A DNA stretch of 10,511 bases, taken from an uncultured Clostridia bacterium (GTDB lineage Bacteria; Bacillota; Clostridia; Oscillospirales; CAG-272). The position numbers and the translations under genes were made by a program. The DNA lies in NCBI GenBank assembly GCA_946641795.1, contig CAMPBZ010000025.1:1-10511 (forward strand), given 5' to 3'. Below are positions 1-7,431 of the stretch, piece after piece; position 1 is the first letter of the stretch, and every line of letters starts with the position of its first letter. The notes under the pieces are model-generated. The model did not search any database. It had not been told where the DNA came from and worked only from the letters and a program-made list of their open reading frames with translations.

Positions 1-216
1 AAATCCGAGGAGGGCAAGGCAAGGGGAGTGATCGCCGCGCTTTACGAGTATTACTGCGAGCACCCCGATCAACTGCCGCCGTTTTATCAAACCATTGCGG
101 CCGAGGAGGGCGTTGGCAGGAGCGCCTGCGATTTTATCTCCTGCATGACCGACCGTTTTGCCATTGAAACCTATAACGAACTGTTCGTTCCCAAATTCTG
201 GCGCGATAAAGTATAA
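1..216 (+). CDS. dgt: dGTPase-like HD-domain triphosphohydrolase, C-terminal fragment
   Basis: This is the 3' end of a gene that begins before the window; frame 1 is open from base 1 to the TAA at 214-216 (71 codons visible). The tail carries the motif CDFISCMTDRFAIETYNELF followed by VPKFW, which closely resembles the C-terminal end of bacterial deoxyguanosinetriphosphate triphosphohydrolase-like proteins, whose late helix has the pattern D-(Y/F)-I-x-x-M-T-D-R-(Y/F)-A. Known family members hydrolyse dNTPs (classically dGTP) to the deoxynucleoside and triphosphate in the cytoplasm, affecting dNTP pools. The catalytic HD residues lie upstream and are not seen, so activity cannot be judged. The next gene is dnaG, 45 nt downstream with no terminator between them; dgt-dnaG-rpoD is a familiar order in Clostridia and supports the call. 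The in-frame GTG at 28 is an internal codon, not a start. Confidence 0.85.
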   Translation, partial: KSEEGKARGVIAALYEYYCEHPDQLPPFYQTIAAEEGVGRSACDFISCMTDRFAIETYNELFVPKFWRDKV

Positions 217-245
217 AAAAACGAAAAACAGAGAAGATACAGGAA

Positions 246-251
246 AGGAGG
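246..251 (+). promoter_or_regulatory. Strong ribosome binding site fixing the TTG start of dnaG
   Basis: AGGAGG at 246-251 is a full Shine-Dalgarno core, 10 nt before the TTG at 262. There is no ATG or GTG in frame nearby, and the protein read from the TTG begins exactly as primases do (helix with a D-R-T-N/D-I motif, then the zinc domain), so TTG at 262 is the best start. Confidence 0.85.
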
Positions 252-261
252 GAGATCTCGC

Positions 262-2052
262 TTGCGATTGCCTGAAAACTTTGTGCAGGAAGTGCTTGAC
301 CGCACCAATATCGAGGAACTTGTGGGGCGCTATGTCACCTTAAAAAAGACAGGCTCCAACCTTGTCGGCCTTTGCCCGTTCCATAGCGAAAAAACGCCTT
401 CCTTTACCGTTTCGCCCGATAAAAAAATGTTCTTCTGCTTCGGCTGTCACGCCGGCGGAAGCGCCATCACCTTTGTGCAAAAGGCCGAGAATATGGAGTT
501 TGTGGACGCCGTTGCCTTCCTTGCCGACCGCGCCGGGCTTCCCATGCCGCGCGAGAGCGAGGCGCACGCCCCCGGCGAGAGCGTGAGCCGCAAACGGGTA
601 CTGGAAGCCAACCTGGAAGCGGCCAAGTTCTTCCGTGCCTGTTTGTTTGATCCCGCCATCGGCGCGCCCGGAATGGCCTATTTCCGGGAAAAACGCGGCC
701 TTTCGGACGCCACCATCAAGCATTTCGGCCTGGGCTACGCGCCGGACACCATCGGTAGCCTTACCGACTATATGCACAAAAAGGGATTTACCGACGAGGA
801 GTTGCAGGTCGCCTTCCTTTGCGGAAAAAGCCGCAAAACCGGGCGCTCCTACGATTATTTCCGCGGGCGGGTAATGTTTCCCATTTTAGATACGTCGGGC
901 AACGTCGTTGCCTTCGGCGGGCGCGTGCTGGACGACAGCAAGCCCAAATATCTGAACACGTCGGATACGCCGGCGTTCAAAAAGAGCAACCATTTGTTTG
1001 CGCTCAATTTTGCGCGCCACAGCGGCGCCGAGCGGATGATCCTTTGCGAGGGGTATATGGACGTGATCGCAATGCACGCGGCTGGCTTTGAAAACGCCGT
1101 TGCAACGCTGGGCACCGCCATTACGCCCAACCACGCCCGCATCTTTTCCAAGTACACCAAACAGGTGGTCATTTCCTACGATGCCGACGATGCCGGACAA
1201 GCCGCCGCCAAAAAGGCAATGCAGATTTTGGGCGAGGTGGGAATTGACGTGCGCGTTCTGCGCGTAGAGGGCGCCAAGGACCCCGACGAGTACATTCGCA
1301 AGTTCGGCGCCGAGCGTTTTTCGCGGTTGCTGGACGCCAGCCGCACAGGCTTTGAATACCAGCTGGACACCATTCTCAAACGGCACGATCTTTCTGTCGG
1401 GCAGGAGAAGATCAAAGCCTCCTCCGAGCTTTGCGCCGTCATTGCCGAGTATTCCTCGGCGGTGGAACGCGAAGTCTATCTTGCCGAGGCGGCCAAGCGG
1501 CTGGAATTGCCGATCGAGGCGCTCCGCAACACCACCGAAAAGATCCGGCGCAAAAAATATGAGGATTATCGAGCGCGCGAAAGCCGTGACGCTCGCGCCA
1601 CCATCAAAAATTTCGGCGATCCAATCAACCCCGAAGCGGCAAAGGACCCCAAAGCGGCGGCAACCGAGGAGGCCATTATCGGTATGCTGTTGATGTTTGA
1701 GGAATACCGCAGGGAAGTGGCCGCCGGCAGGATCCTGTTGGAGCCGACGGATTTCATCACCGATTTTTACCGGCGCGTCTTCCAGGCAATCCTCAAACTG
1801 CAAAACAGCGAGCAAGGCTTTGCGTTTGCCATGCTTGGGCAGGATTTCTCGCCCGATGAAATGGGGCGCATCCAAAAGGCCGAAATGGCAAGAAGAGAAC
1901 TAACGCAAAACGGGCCGCAGGTTTTCCGCAGTACGGTGGAAAATTTGCGCGCGCTTTCCGAGGCGGCGCGCAACAAGGACGCCGACCTGCAAACAAGATT
2001 GGAAAATATCCGAAAATCGAAATTACATAAAAGGAAGGGCCAGGACGAATGA
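262..2052 (+). CDS. dnaG: DNA primase DnaG
   Basis: This 596-residue protein is the replicative primase, which makes the RNA primers for lagging-strand synthesis and works with the DnaB-type helicase. Seen in sequence: an N-terminal CHC2 zinc-binding domain with ligands C38, H41, C59 and C62 (CPFH ... CFGC); the RNA polymerase domain with a Toprim fold, in which E263 of the CEGYMDV motif and D307/D309 of the YDADDAG motif are the expected metal-binding acidic residues; and a helical C-terminal part from about residue 440, where the helicase-binding domain lies in this family. The length is normal for a Bacillota DnaG, with no frameshift or missing motif. It starts with TTG behind a strong Shine-Dalgarno site. 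Its last 4 nt overlap the rpoD start (ATGA), implying translational coupling and co-transcription with rpoD. Confidence 0.97.
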   Translation: MRLPENFVQEVLDRTNIEELVGRYVTLKKTGSNLVGLCPFHSEKTPSFTVSPDKKMFFCFGCHAGGSAITFVQKAENMEFVDAVAFLADRAGLPMPRESEAHAPGESVSRKRVLEANLEAAKFFRACLFDPAIGAPGMAYFREKRGLSDATIKHFGLGYAPDTIGSLTDYMHKKGFTDEELQVAFLCGKSRKTGRSYDYFRGRVMFPILDTSGNVVAFGGRVLDDSKPKYLNTSDTPAFKKSNHLFALNFARHSGAERMILCEGYMDVIAMHAAGFENAVATLGTAITPNHARIFSKYTKQVVISYDADDAGQAAAKKAMQILGEVGIDVRVLRVEGAKDPDEYIRKFGAERFSRLLDASRTGFEYQLDTILKRHDLSVGQEKIKASSELCAVIAEYSSAVEREVYLAEAAKRLELPIEALRNTTEKIRRKKYEDYRARESRDARATIKNFGDPINPEAAKDPKAAATEEAIIGMLLMFEEYRREVAAGRILLEPTDFITDFYRRVFQAILKLQNSEQGFAFAMLGQDFSPDEMGRIQKAEMARRELTQNGPQVFRSTVENLRALSEAARNKDADLQTRLENIRKSKLHKRKGQDE

Positions 2053-3233
2053 GCAAAAAGCAAACCCCTAAAACCGCAGTTGTAGAAGAAGTACCTGAGG
2101 AAAAGGAAGTCCTCTCCGAGGAAACGGAGGGCGCCCCCGAAGGTGCAAAGGAAAAAGTTGATATTGAACAGCTGATCGAGAAAGGCAAAAAAGGCAAACT
2201 CTCGGCAAGCGATCTGGACGACGCGCTGGAAGAGATGGACTTTGACGTTGACAGCATCGACCAGCTTTACGAAAAACTGGAAGACAACGGCGTTGCGTTT
2301 GAGGATGACGATTTCTCCAACGACGAGATGAGTGAGATCGAAAACGAGGTCGTCTCGCTCGGCTCCGGCGAAGGGATCGATACCTTCTTGGAGCAGGAGG
2401 GCATCGGTACCGACGACCCCGTGCGCCTGTATCTGAAAGAAATCGGCAAAGTTCCGCTGGTCACCGGCGAGCAGGAAAAAGCGCTTGCCGAGCGGATGAT
2501 GGCGGGCGACGAGGCCGCAAAAACCCAGCTGGTGGAGGCCAACCTGCGCCTGGTGGTCAGCATTGCAAAGCGCTATGTCGGCCGCGGAATGTACTTCCTG
2601 GATCTCATCCAGGAGGGCAACCTGGGCTTGATGAAAGCCGTTGAAAAGTTTGACTACACCAAGGGCTTCAAGTTTTCTACCTACGCCACCTGGTGGATCC
2701 GGCAGGCCATCACCCGCGCCATTGCCGACCAGGCAAGAACCATCCGCATTCCGGTGCACATGGTGGAGACCATTCATAAAGTTTCGCGCTATTCCCGGCA
2801 GATGATGCAGGAAATGGGCCGTGAACCCACGCCCGAGGAAATTGCCGAAAAACTGGGAATGTCGGCCGAAAAAGTGCGCGAGATCATTAAAGTGGGGCAG
2901 GATCCCGTCTCGCTGGAAACCCCCATCGGCGAGGAGGAAGACAGCCATCTGGGCGACTTTATTCCGGATGAGGACACTCCCTCCCCGGCCGAAGCCACCT
3001 CGGCAAACATCCTGCGCGAGGAGCTGGAACGCCAGCTCCATACGCTCACCCCGCGTGAGCGGCACGTCATCAAACTCCGCTTCGGACTTTACGATGGCAG
3101 AACGCGCACGCTGGAAGAGGTTGGCAAAGAGTTTGACATTACCAGAGAGCGCATTCGCCAAATCGAGGCCAAGGCGTTGCGCAAACTGCGCCATCCCAGC
3201 CGCGCGCGGCACCTGAAAGGGTTTATGGAGTAA
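2049..3233 (+). CDS. rpoD: Housekeeping RNA polymerase sigma factor (sigma-70/SigA)
   Basis: This 394-residue primary sigma factor directs RNA polymerase to -35/-10 promoters. Seen in sequence: an acidic, Glu-rich N-terminus; a region 1.1-like helical segment at about residues 36-85; region 1.2 beginning near DDPVRLYLKEIG (122 onward); region 2 from about 161 (LVEANLRLVVSIAKRYVGRG, then the -10-recognition segment with FKFSTYATWWIRQAI and ARTIRIPVHM); region 3 (sigma-70 region 3 helices with EPTPEEIAEKLG); and region 4 from about 333 (LTPRERHVIKLRFG) with the -35-binding helix-turn-helix TLEEVGKEFDITRERIRQIE starting at 354. The presence of all regions marks a group 1 sigma rather than an alternative sigma. 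AAGGAAGGG at 2031-2039 precedes the ATG by 9 nt, and the start overlaps the dnaG stop. The two promoters found in this window (3422-3450, 8419-8447) match the kind of site this factor would read. Confidence 0.97.
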   Translation: MSKKQTPKTAVVEEVPEEKEVLSEETEGAPEGAKEKVDIEQLIEKGKKGKLSASDLDDALEEMDFDVDSIDQLYEKLEDNGVAFEDDDFSNDEMSEIENEVVSLGSGEGIDTFLEQEGIGTDDPVRLYLKEIGKVPLVTGEQEKALAERMMAGDEAAKTQLVEANLRLVVSIAKRYVGRGMYFLDLIQEGNLGLMKAVEKFDYTKGFKFSTYATWWIRQAITRAIADQARTIRIPVHMVETIHKVSRYSRQMMQEMGREPTPEEIAEKLGMSAEKVREIIKVGQDPVSLETPIGEEEDSHLGDFIPDEDTPSPAEATSANILREELERQLHTLTPRERHVIKLRFGLYDGRTRTLEEVGKEFDITRERIRQIEAKALRKLRHPSRARHLKGFME

Positions 3234-3302
3234 GAACTGTCGCATTCCACAAAGCAAAGGGCAAAAAATTGTGAAAAGGAACCGAAAAATCGGCGGACTG
3301 AT

Positions 3303-3367
3303 AAAACCGGGCAAAACGCTTTTGTGCAGGTAGCCCATCAATTCCGGCAAAACAAACCGGTTTTGCC
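3303..3367 (+). repeat. Overlapping inverted repeats with alternative pairings downstream of rpoD
   Basis: The element CCGGTTTTGCC at 3357-3367 can pair in several exclusive ways. Its GTTTTGCC part (3360-3367) is the reverse complement of GGCAAAAC at both 3310-3317 and 3346-3353, while its CCGGTTTT part (3357-3364) is the reverse complement of AAAACCGG at 3303-3310. The nearest pairing (3346-3353 with 3360-3367) gives an 8-bp stem with a 6-nt loop followed by only three T residues, so it is at best a weak intrinsic terminator for the dgt-dnaG-rpoD transcript. The pairing is read directly from the sequence; a role as the rpoD 3' end is inference. Confidence 0.45.
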
Positions 3368-3386
3368 TTTGCAAGTTGCCCTTACG

Positions 3387-3410
3387 CGCGTGCGCGAACA
3401 CGCGCACGCG
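3387..3410. repeat. Perfect GC-rich palindrome of alternating purine-pyrimidine sequence
   Basis: CGCGTGCGCG at 3387-3396 and its exact reverse complement CGCGCACGCG at 3401-3410 flank an AACA spacer. The strand alternates purine and pyrimidine from 3384 to 3396 and again from 3399 to 3410, a pattern known to favour Z-DNA. It is followed by an A-tract (AAAAAAAGAA, 3411-3420) rather than a T-tract, so it does not look like an intrinsic terminator on the + strand; on the - strand the T-run comes before the stem, not after it. It ends 11 bp before the -35 box of the promoter at 3422, a position suitable for an upstream regulatory site. Confidence 0.6.
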
Positions 3411-3421
3411 AAAAAAAGAAC

Positions 3422-3450
3422 TTGACAGAACCCTTTAAATGTTGTAAAAT
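3422..3450 (+). promoter_or_regulatory. Sigma-A promoter for the solute-binding lipoprotein gene
   Basis: TTGACA (3422-3427), a perfect -35 hexamer, is separated by exactly 17 bp from TAAAAT (3445-3450), a near-consensus -10. Transcription should start near 3457, leaving a leader of about 45 nt. The A-tract at 3411-3420 sits at about -46 to -37, where the proximal UP-element subsite lies, so this may be a strong promoter. A good Shine-Dalgarno site (CGGAGGA, 3487-3493) lies 8 nt before the ATG at 3502. Confidence 0.88.
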
Positions 3451-3501
3451 AATAAAGATAAGTGTACGAAAATTCCCATCCCGAAACGGAGGAATATCCA
3501 A

Positions 3502-6279
3502 ATGAAAAAAAGATTGTTATGCCTGGCGCTCTGTTTGGTGCTCTTACTGCCGGCCGTTCTTGCCGGTTGTAAAAAGCAATCCAATATTGAGGATAAATTC
3601 CAGCAAACGGCAACCACCCTTACCATGTGGGTGGTGACCAGCGGGGAGGAAAGCGTCAGCGAGGAGGCACAAAAACTGGTTGCCGCCAAACTGGATGAAA
3701 TCACCAAAAACCGTTTCAAGGTTCACCTGGTGGTCAAATACATCCCGGAGGACGTTTACCGCGAAACGCTGGATAACGAGATCCGCGGGTTCTACGAGAC
3801 CCGTGCCTACGTTACCCCCAAGACCGACAACGAGAACACCCCTGCCGAAACCGAGGTCAACGAATGGGGCATCACCGTTATCAAATACCCGGCGCTGTTG
3901 GAGCACCAGGTTGACATCATCTATTTGCAGGGCGAGGAAATGTTCAAAACCTACGCCGCAAACGGTTGGCTTTCGTCGCTCAACATCGAGCTGAACGGTA
4001 ACTCCAAGGCTCTTCGCTCCAATATCAACAGCTATTTGTTGAGCGCCGCTTCCTACAACGGCGATATTTACGCCATTCCCAACAACCGCGCCCTCGGCGA
4101 ATATACCGTAATGCTCCTGAACAAGGAACTGATGGAGGAGACCGATACCGACGCCATCTACCGCCAGGGCAAAATTGACGGCCTGTTCAACAAGTACGTT
4201 TACAACTACCTGGAAGAGGTTCGCTCCAAGGGCGATGATAACATTCTGCCCATCAACGCAAGCTATTCCGAATGCCTGGATCTGCTGGCGTATTATTGGA
4301 ACATCAACCCCGATACGCTGGAAAACGAGGGCGGCCTTTCGGTCATCGGCTATCGCTACGAGGATCTCTCCGAAATTTCCCGCAGCGTTCCGCTGGCTTT
4401 CAACAGCCTGTTTACCGACGAGGAGTTCACCAAGGCGTTCTTAAAGCTGAAAGAATATCAGTTTGACGGCGGCTATTTCGGCGCAAACGAAGGCACCAAA
4501 ACCGCCGCGCTCTCCATTGCTACCATGGGCTACGAGGAACTGGCCGCCTACCGCGCTGATAGTTCCGAGTACTATCCCGTTGTCATCAAGAGCCCCACGC
4601 TTTCGGCCGAGGACGTTTACGGCAGTATGTTCGGCGTCTGCTCGCAAACCGACAGCCTGGAACACAGTATGAAGGTAATCACCCTACTGAACACCAACGC
4701 CGAGTTCCGCAACGTTCTGCAATACGGCGTAGAGGGCAAGACCTACCAGCTGGTACCCGATCCCGAGGACAACCAGAAACGCATCGTTTCCTATTCCGAG
4801 GAATACCCCTACCATATGGATATTTTCAAAACCGGCAACGCCTTCCTCGCCTATCCCGAGCCCGGGATGGACGAAATGGTTTGGGAGAACGGCAAGGTGC
4901 AAAACCGCGATGTGACCGGTGCCGATCCCACGCTGGATCTTGACATCCGCTCGCTGGCGCTTGCCACCATGGAGCAGGAAGAGGAGGAACCCATCCTCGG
5001 CACAAAGGGCTATGCCTACACGGTCAAAACCGGGCTGGATCGCAGCGTATATCTGCAAAATCCCGTTTTGAAAGAATGGATCGAAGAATGTGATAAGACC
5101 GGCAAGGGAACCTACCTGCTGCAAGGGTATGATCCCACCCAGTCCATCCACCATACCGATTTCTATGTTTACAGCAATCAGTACAAAGCCGATTTCGCGG
5201 TTTCGGAAGATGCCGAAGGCAACCTGAACCTTGCCGTTACCGGAACGCAGGAGGGAAGTACGATCGCCTCCGTGTCCTTTGATTTCAAAGCCACCGTCAA
5301 AACCAAGGTTTACGTAACGGTCAACGGGGTAAACAGCGGCGTACCGACCACCACGCGCCTGATCCGCATTCCGTTTGATGCGATGAATACCGAAACCTAT
5401 CAGGTGCGCCTGAATACCGGAATTGCGTTGTCTTCCATCTCCTCCAATCCCGTGCTTTGGCAGTGGTTCAACGCAAACTGCAAAACGGCCGCGGCCGGCT
5501 CCGTGCAGGTGTTGCAATCGCAAAAGGAAATGGCCAACGGCAAAACCAAATACACCTATCTGGTTTACGCCCCCGGCCTGGAATATATGACCGATGTTGC
5601 CGTTGACCCGAAGGGAAGCGCAACCGCGGTCGAGCTGGATCTGCTCTTCAACGATAACGATCTTGTTCTTGATCCCGAATACGGCGACCGCACCTACGCG
5701 CTCTGGCTGGTTACGGTCGAGGCCGACGAAACGGTGGAGAGCGTCAACTTCAATCTTTACCGCAACGGCGAGGCCGCACAGACAAACCTTGTTGTGCCCG
5801 AAACCGATCCCGACTTTACCTACTGCGGAACGCTCAATTCCGAGCTGGTGCGCTACCTGTATAATCTCAACGGCAAACTGGTTGCCCGCATTGAGGAATG
5901 CACCACAATGGAAGAGCTCAAAGCGCTCCTTTTGGAAATCAAGCGCCTGCTGACGCCGCATACCGACGACGAGTGGTATCTGCGCATCAACAAGCGGGAT
6001 AATATGGAGCAGCCCATCGGCTACCAGGAAGAAGTTGCACAGTACACCGTTTTGAGCGATTTGATCGCAACGCTGGACCTGGAAGTGGTCAACCATATGG
6101 TTCTTTCCGCCGTTTCGTCCAACTACGTAGCGCGGAAGGATGCCGAGCTCAACCCGGTCAACGACGCATACGAAGTCGTTGAAGTGGTCGATTACAAGTC
6201 GGGCGAGGAGTTCGAAGAGCTGTCTTCTCCGTACGCGCTCTATGCCGCGTGGTTGAAGAGCAATCGCTACACCAACTAA
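3502..6279 (+). CDS. Large lipoprotein resembling an ABC-type extracellular solute-binding protein, with C-terminal extension
   Basis: This 925-residue predicted surface lipoprotein has a lipoprotein signal peptide: MKKR, a hydrophobic run, then the lipobox L20-A21-G22-C23. Residues from about 35 to 490 read like a family 1 (sugar-type) solute-binding protein: TLTMWVVTSGEE near the N-terminus, a segment IYAIPNNRALGEYTVMLLNK that resembles the ligand-cleft region, and a late helix (SLEHSMKVITLLNTNAEFRN) followed by GVEGKTYQLV. That part is about the usual size; the remaining ~430 residues are extra. The extension contains a repeated motif, TG(L/I)xxSxxxxNPVLxxW, at 510 and again at 639, each followed by beta-rich sequence, and then a helical tail from about 775. 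The ligand is unknown. No permease or ATPase gene lies within the window, so it may serve a transporter encoded elsewhere or act as a sensor or scavenger. It has its own promoter and terminator, so it is probably monocistronic. The fold assignment is moderately sure; transport is inference. Confidence 0.8.
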   Translation: MKKRLLCLALCLVLLLPAVLAGCKKQSNIEDKFQQTATTLTMWVVTSGEESVSEEAQKLVAAKLDEITKNRFKVHLVVKYIPEDVYRETLDNEIRGFYETRAYVTPKTDNENTPAETEVNEWGITVIKYPALLEHQVDIIYLQGEEMFKTYAANGWLSSLNIELNGNSKALRSNINSYLLSAASYNGDIYAIPNNRALGEYTVMLLNKELMEETDTDAIYRQGKIDGLFNKYVYNYLEEVRSKGDDNILPINASYSECLDLLAYYWNINPDTLENEGGLSVIGYRYEDLSEISRSVPLAFNSLFTDEEFTKAFLKLKEYQFDGGYFGANEGTKTAALSIATMGYEELAAYRADSSEYYPVVIKSPTLSAEDVYGSMFGVCSQTDSLEHSMKVITLLNTNAEFRNVLQYGVEGKTYQLVPDPEDNQKRIVSYSEEYPYHMDIFKTGNAFLAYPEPGMDEMVWENGKVQNRDVTGADPTLDLDIRSLALATMEQEEEEPILGTKGYAYTVKTGLDRSVYLQNPVLKEWIEECDKTGKGTYLLQGYDPTQSIHHTDFYVYSNQYKADFAVSEDAEGNLNLAVTGTQEGSTIASVSFDFKATVKTKVYVTVNGVNSGVPTTTRLIRIPFDAMNTETYQVRLNTGIALSSISSNPVLWQWFNANCKTAAAGSVQVLQSQKEMANGKTKYTYLVYAPGLEYMTDVAVDPKGSATAVELDLLFNDNDLVLDPEYGDRTYALWLVTVEADETVESVNFNLYRNGEAAQTNLVVPETDPDFTYCGTLNSELVRYLYNLNGKLVARIEECTTMEELKALLLEIKRLLTPHTDDEWYLRINKRDNMEQPIGYQEEVAQYTVLSDLIATLDLEVVNHMVLSAVSSNYVARKDAELNPVNDAYEVVEVVDYKSGEEFEELSSPYALYAAWLKSNRYTN

Positions 6280-6289
6280 AACCATTTTC

Positions 6290-6321
6290 CCGACGGCGGA
6301 AAAAACCGCCGTCGGATTTTT
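6290..6321 (+). terminator. Strong intrinsic terminator after the solute-binding lipoprotein
   Basis: A perfect 10-bp stem, CCGACGGCGG (6290-6299) with CCGCCGTCGG (6306-6315), closes a six-A loop and is followed by ATTTTT (6316-6321). It begins 10 nt after the stop codon of the lipoprotein gene and ends 27 nt before trpS, so it should separate the two transcripts. Confidence 0.93.
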
Positions 6322-6348
6322 CAAAGCCATCCCAAAGGAGAAAAAGCA

Positions 6349-7350
6349 ATGTTTGGGGAACAAAAAGTATCTTTTTCGGGCGTTCAGCCAAGCGGCAATC
6401 TGACCATTGGCAACTATCTGGGCGCCATTCGCAATTTCAAGGAATACAGCGAGCAATATAAAACCTTTTATTGCGTGGTGGACGAACACGCCGTTACCGT
6501 GCGGCAAGTGCCGGCAGACTTGCGCCGCCGCACCTACGAAACGCTCGCGCTTTACCTGGCCTGCGGGCTGGATCCGCAAAAAAACACGCTCTACGTGCAG
6601 TCTATGGTACACGAGCACGCCGAGCTTGCCTGGATCCTCAACTGCTTTACCATGTTCGGCGAGCTCTCCCGTATGACGCAGTTCAAGGATAAAAGCGCCC
6701 GCCATGCCGACAATATCAACGCCGGCCTGTTCACCTATCCCGTGCTGATGGCGGCGGATATTCTGCTTTATCAAACCGACGTGGTGCCTGTGGGCATCGA
6801 CCAGGTTCAGCACGTTGAGCTCTGCCGCGATATTGCCAACCGTTTCAATCAGGTCTTCCCGGATACCTTCACCATTCCAACCGCTATGCTGGCCAAAAAC
6901 GGCAAAAAGATCATGTCGCTGGCCGATCCCGAAAAGAAGATGAGCAAATCCGACGAAAACCAGAACGCCGTGGTATATATTCTGGACGATCGGGATACAA
7001 TTATCCGTAAGTTCAAGCGCGCCGTTACCGATTCGGGCAGCGAGATCCGCTTCGATCCGCAAAAGCCGGGCGTCAGCAACCTGATCACCATCTATTCCTG
7101 CTTTACCGGAAAGAGCATTCAGGAGATCGAGCGCGAGTTTGAAGGGAAGGGCTACGGCGATTTCAAATTGGCGGTCGGCGAGGTCACGGCCGACGCGCTT
7201 GCCGGCGTTCAAAGCCGCTACCGCGAATTTTTGAGCGATAAAGCGGCGCTGGAAGCGCAAATGAAACAGGGAGCCGAGGAGGCCTCCTGGTACGCGCGGC
7301 GCACACTTTCCAAAGTGCAAAAGAAACTGGGGTTTGTACAGCTCCATTGA
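6349..7350 (+). CDS. trpS: Tryptophanyl-tRNA synthetase
   Basis: This 333-residue class I aminoacyl-tRNA synthetase charges tRNA-Trp with tryptophan in the cytoplasm. Seen in sequence: the N-terminal FSGVQPSGNLTIGNYLGA segment, where T19-I20-G21-N22 is the family's version of the HIGH motif; DEHAVTV after it, matching the D-x-H-A-(L/V)-T element; VVPVGIDQVQHVELCRDIA, the typical tryptophan-pocket region (G-x-D-Q-x-x-H); and KMSKS at 197-201, the second ATP-binding signature. The length is normal for bacterial TrpS, and no frameshift or missing motif is seen. AAAGGAG (6334-6340) lies 8 nt before the ATG. There is no room for a T-box leader, which often controls this gene in Bacillota: the upstream terminator ends only 27 nt before the start. 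A terminator follows immediately. Confidence 0.97.
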   Translation: MFGEQKVSFSGVQPSGNLTIGNYLGAIRNFKEYSEQYKTFYCVVDEHAVTVRQVPADLRRRTYETLALYLACGLDPQKNTLYVQSMVHEHAELAWILNCFTMFGELSRMTQFKDKSARHADNINAGLFTYPVLMAADILLYQTDVVPVGIDQVQHVELCRDIANRFNQVFPDTFTIPTAMLAKNGKKIMSLADPEKKMSKSDENQNAVVYILDDRDTIIRKFKRAVTDSGSEIRFDPQKPGVSNLITIYSCFTGKSIQEIEREFEGKGYGDFKLAVGEVTADALAGVQSRYREFLSDKAALEAQMKQGAEEASWYARRTLSKVQKKLGFVQLH

Positions 7351-7359
7351 ATAAAGATC

Positions 7360-7413
7360 GGCTACATCACAGATTTTTCCCCAAGCAGGGAGCTGTGGTG
7401 TAGCCTATTTTTT
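7360..7413 (+). terminator. Intrinsic terminator after trpS
   Basis: GGCTACATCACAG (7360-7372) pairs with CTGTGGTGTAGCC (7393-7405) as a 13-bp stem with a single G-U wobble (7367 with 7398). A T-run follows at 7408-7413. The 20-nt loop can form a small inner stem (CCC around 7380 with GGG at 7388-7390). It starts 10 nt after the trpS stop and ends only 18 nt before the next gene. Confidence 0.88.
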
Positions 7414-7431
7414 GCAACGGGGAGCAAAGCA

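Noticed and set aside
1767..3407. A 546-codon open frame on the - strand opposite dnaG and rpoD
   Set aside because: It is antisense to strongly conserved genes and has no domain, no ribosome binding site of note and no promoter that I can see. The same codon-usage effect explains it.
3387..3410. The GC-rich hairpin as the intrinsic terminator of rpoD
   Set aside because: It is followed by A residues on the + strand. On the - strand the T-run precedes the stem. Neither orientation gives a stem followed by a T-run.
6253..6282. Possible promoter for trpS (TTGAAG, 18 bp, TAAAAC)
   Set aside because: Both hexamers match only partly, and a transcript starting here would begin at the terminator stem, so it could not easily explain trpS expression.
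6322..6348. T-box leader for trpS
   Set aside because: Only 27 nt separate the terminator from the start codon, far too short for a T-box, and no T-box core sequence is visible.
7304..7317. Small palindrome CACTTT-CC-AAAGTG near the end of trpS
   Set aside because: A 6-bp stem with a 2-nt loop inside a coding region is expected by chance and has no T-run or other associated signal.
4684..7347. An 887-codon open frame on the - strand, spanning the lipoprotein gene, the terminator and trpS
   Set aside because: It lies opposite two well-supported genes and reads through their terminator hairpin. Its translation shows no recognisable domain, and the sense genes rarely use TTA, CTA or TCA, which keeps the opposite strand free of stops. 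It is a codon-usage shadow.
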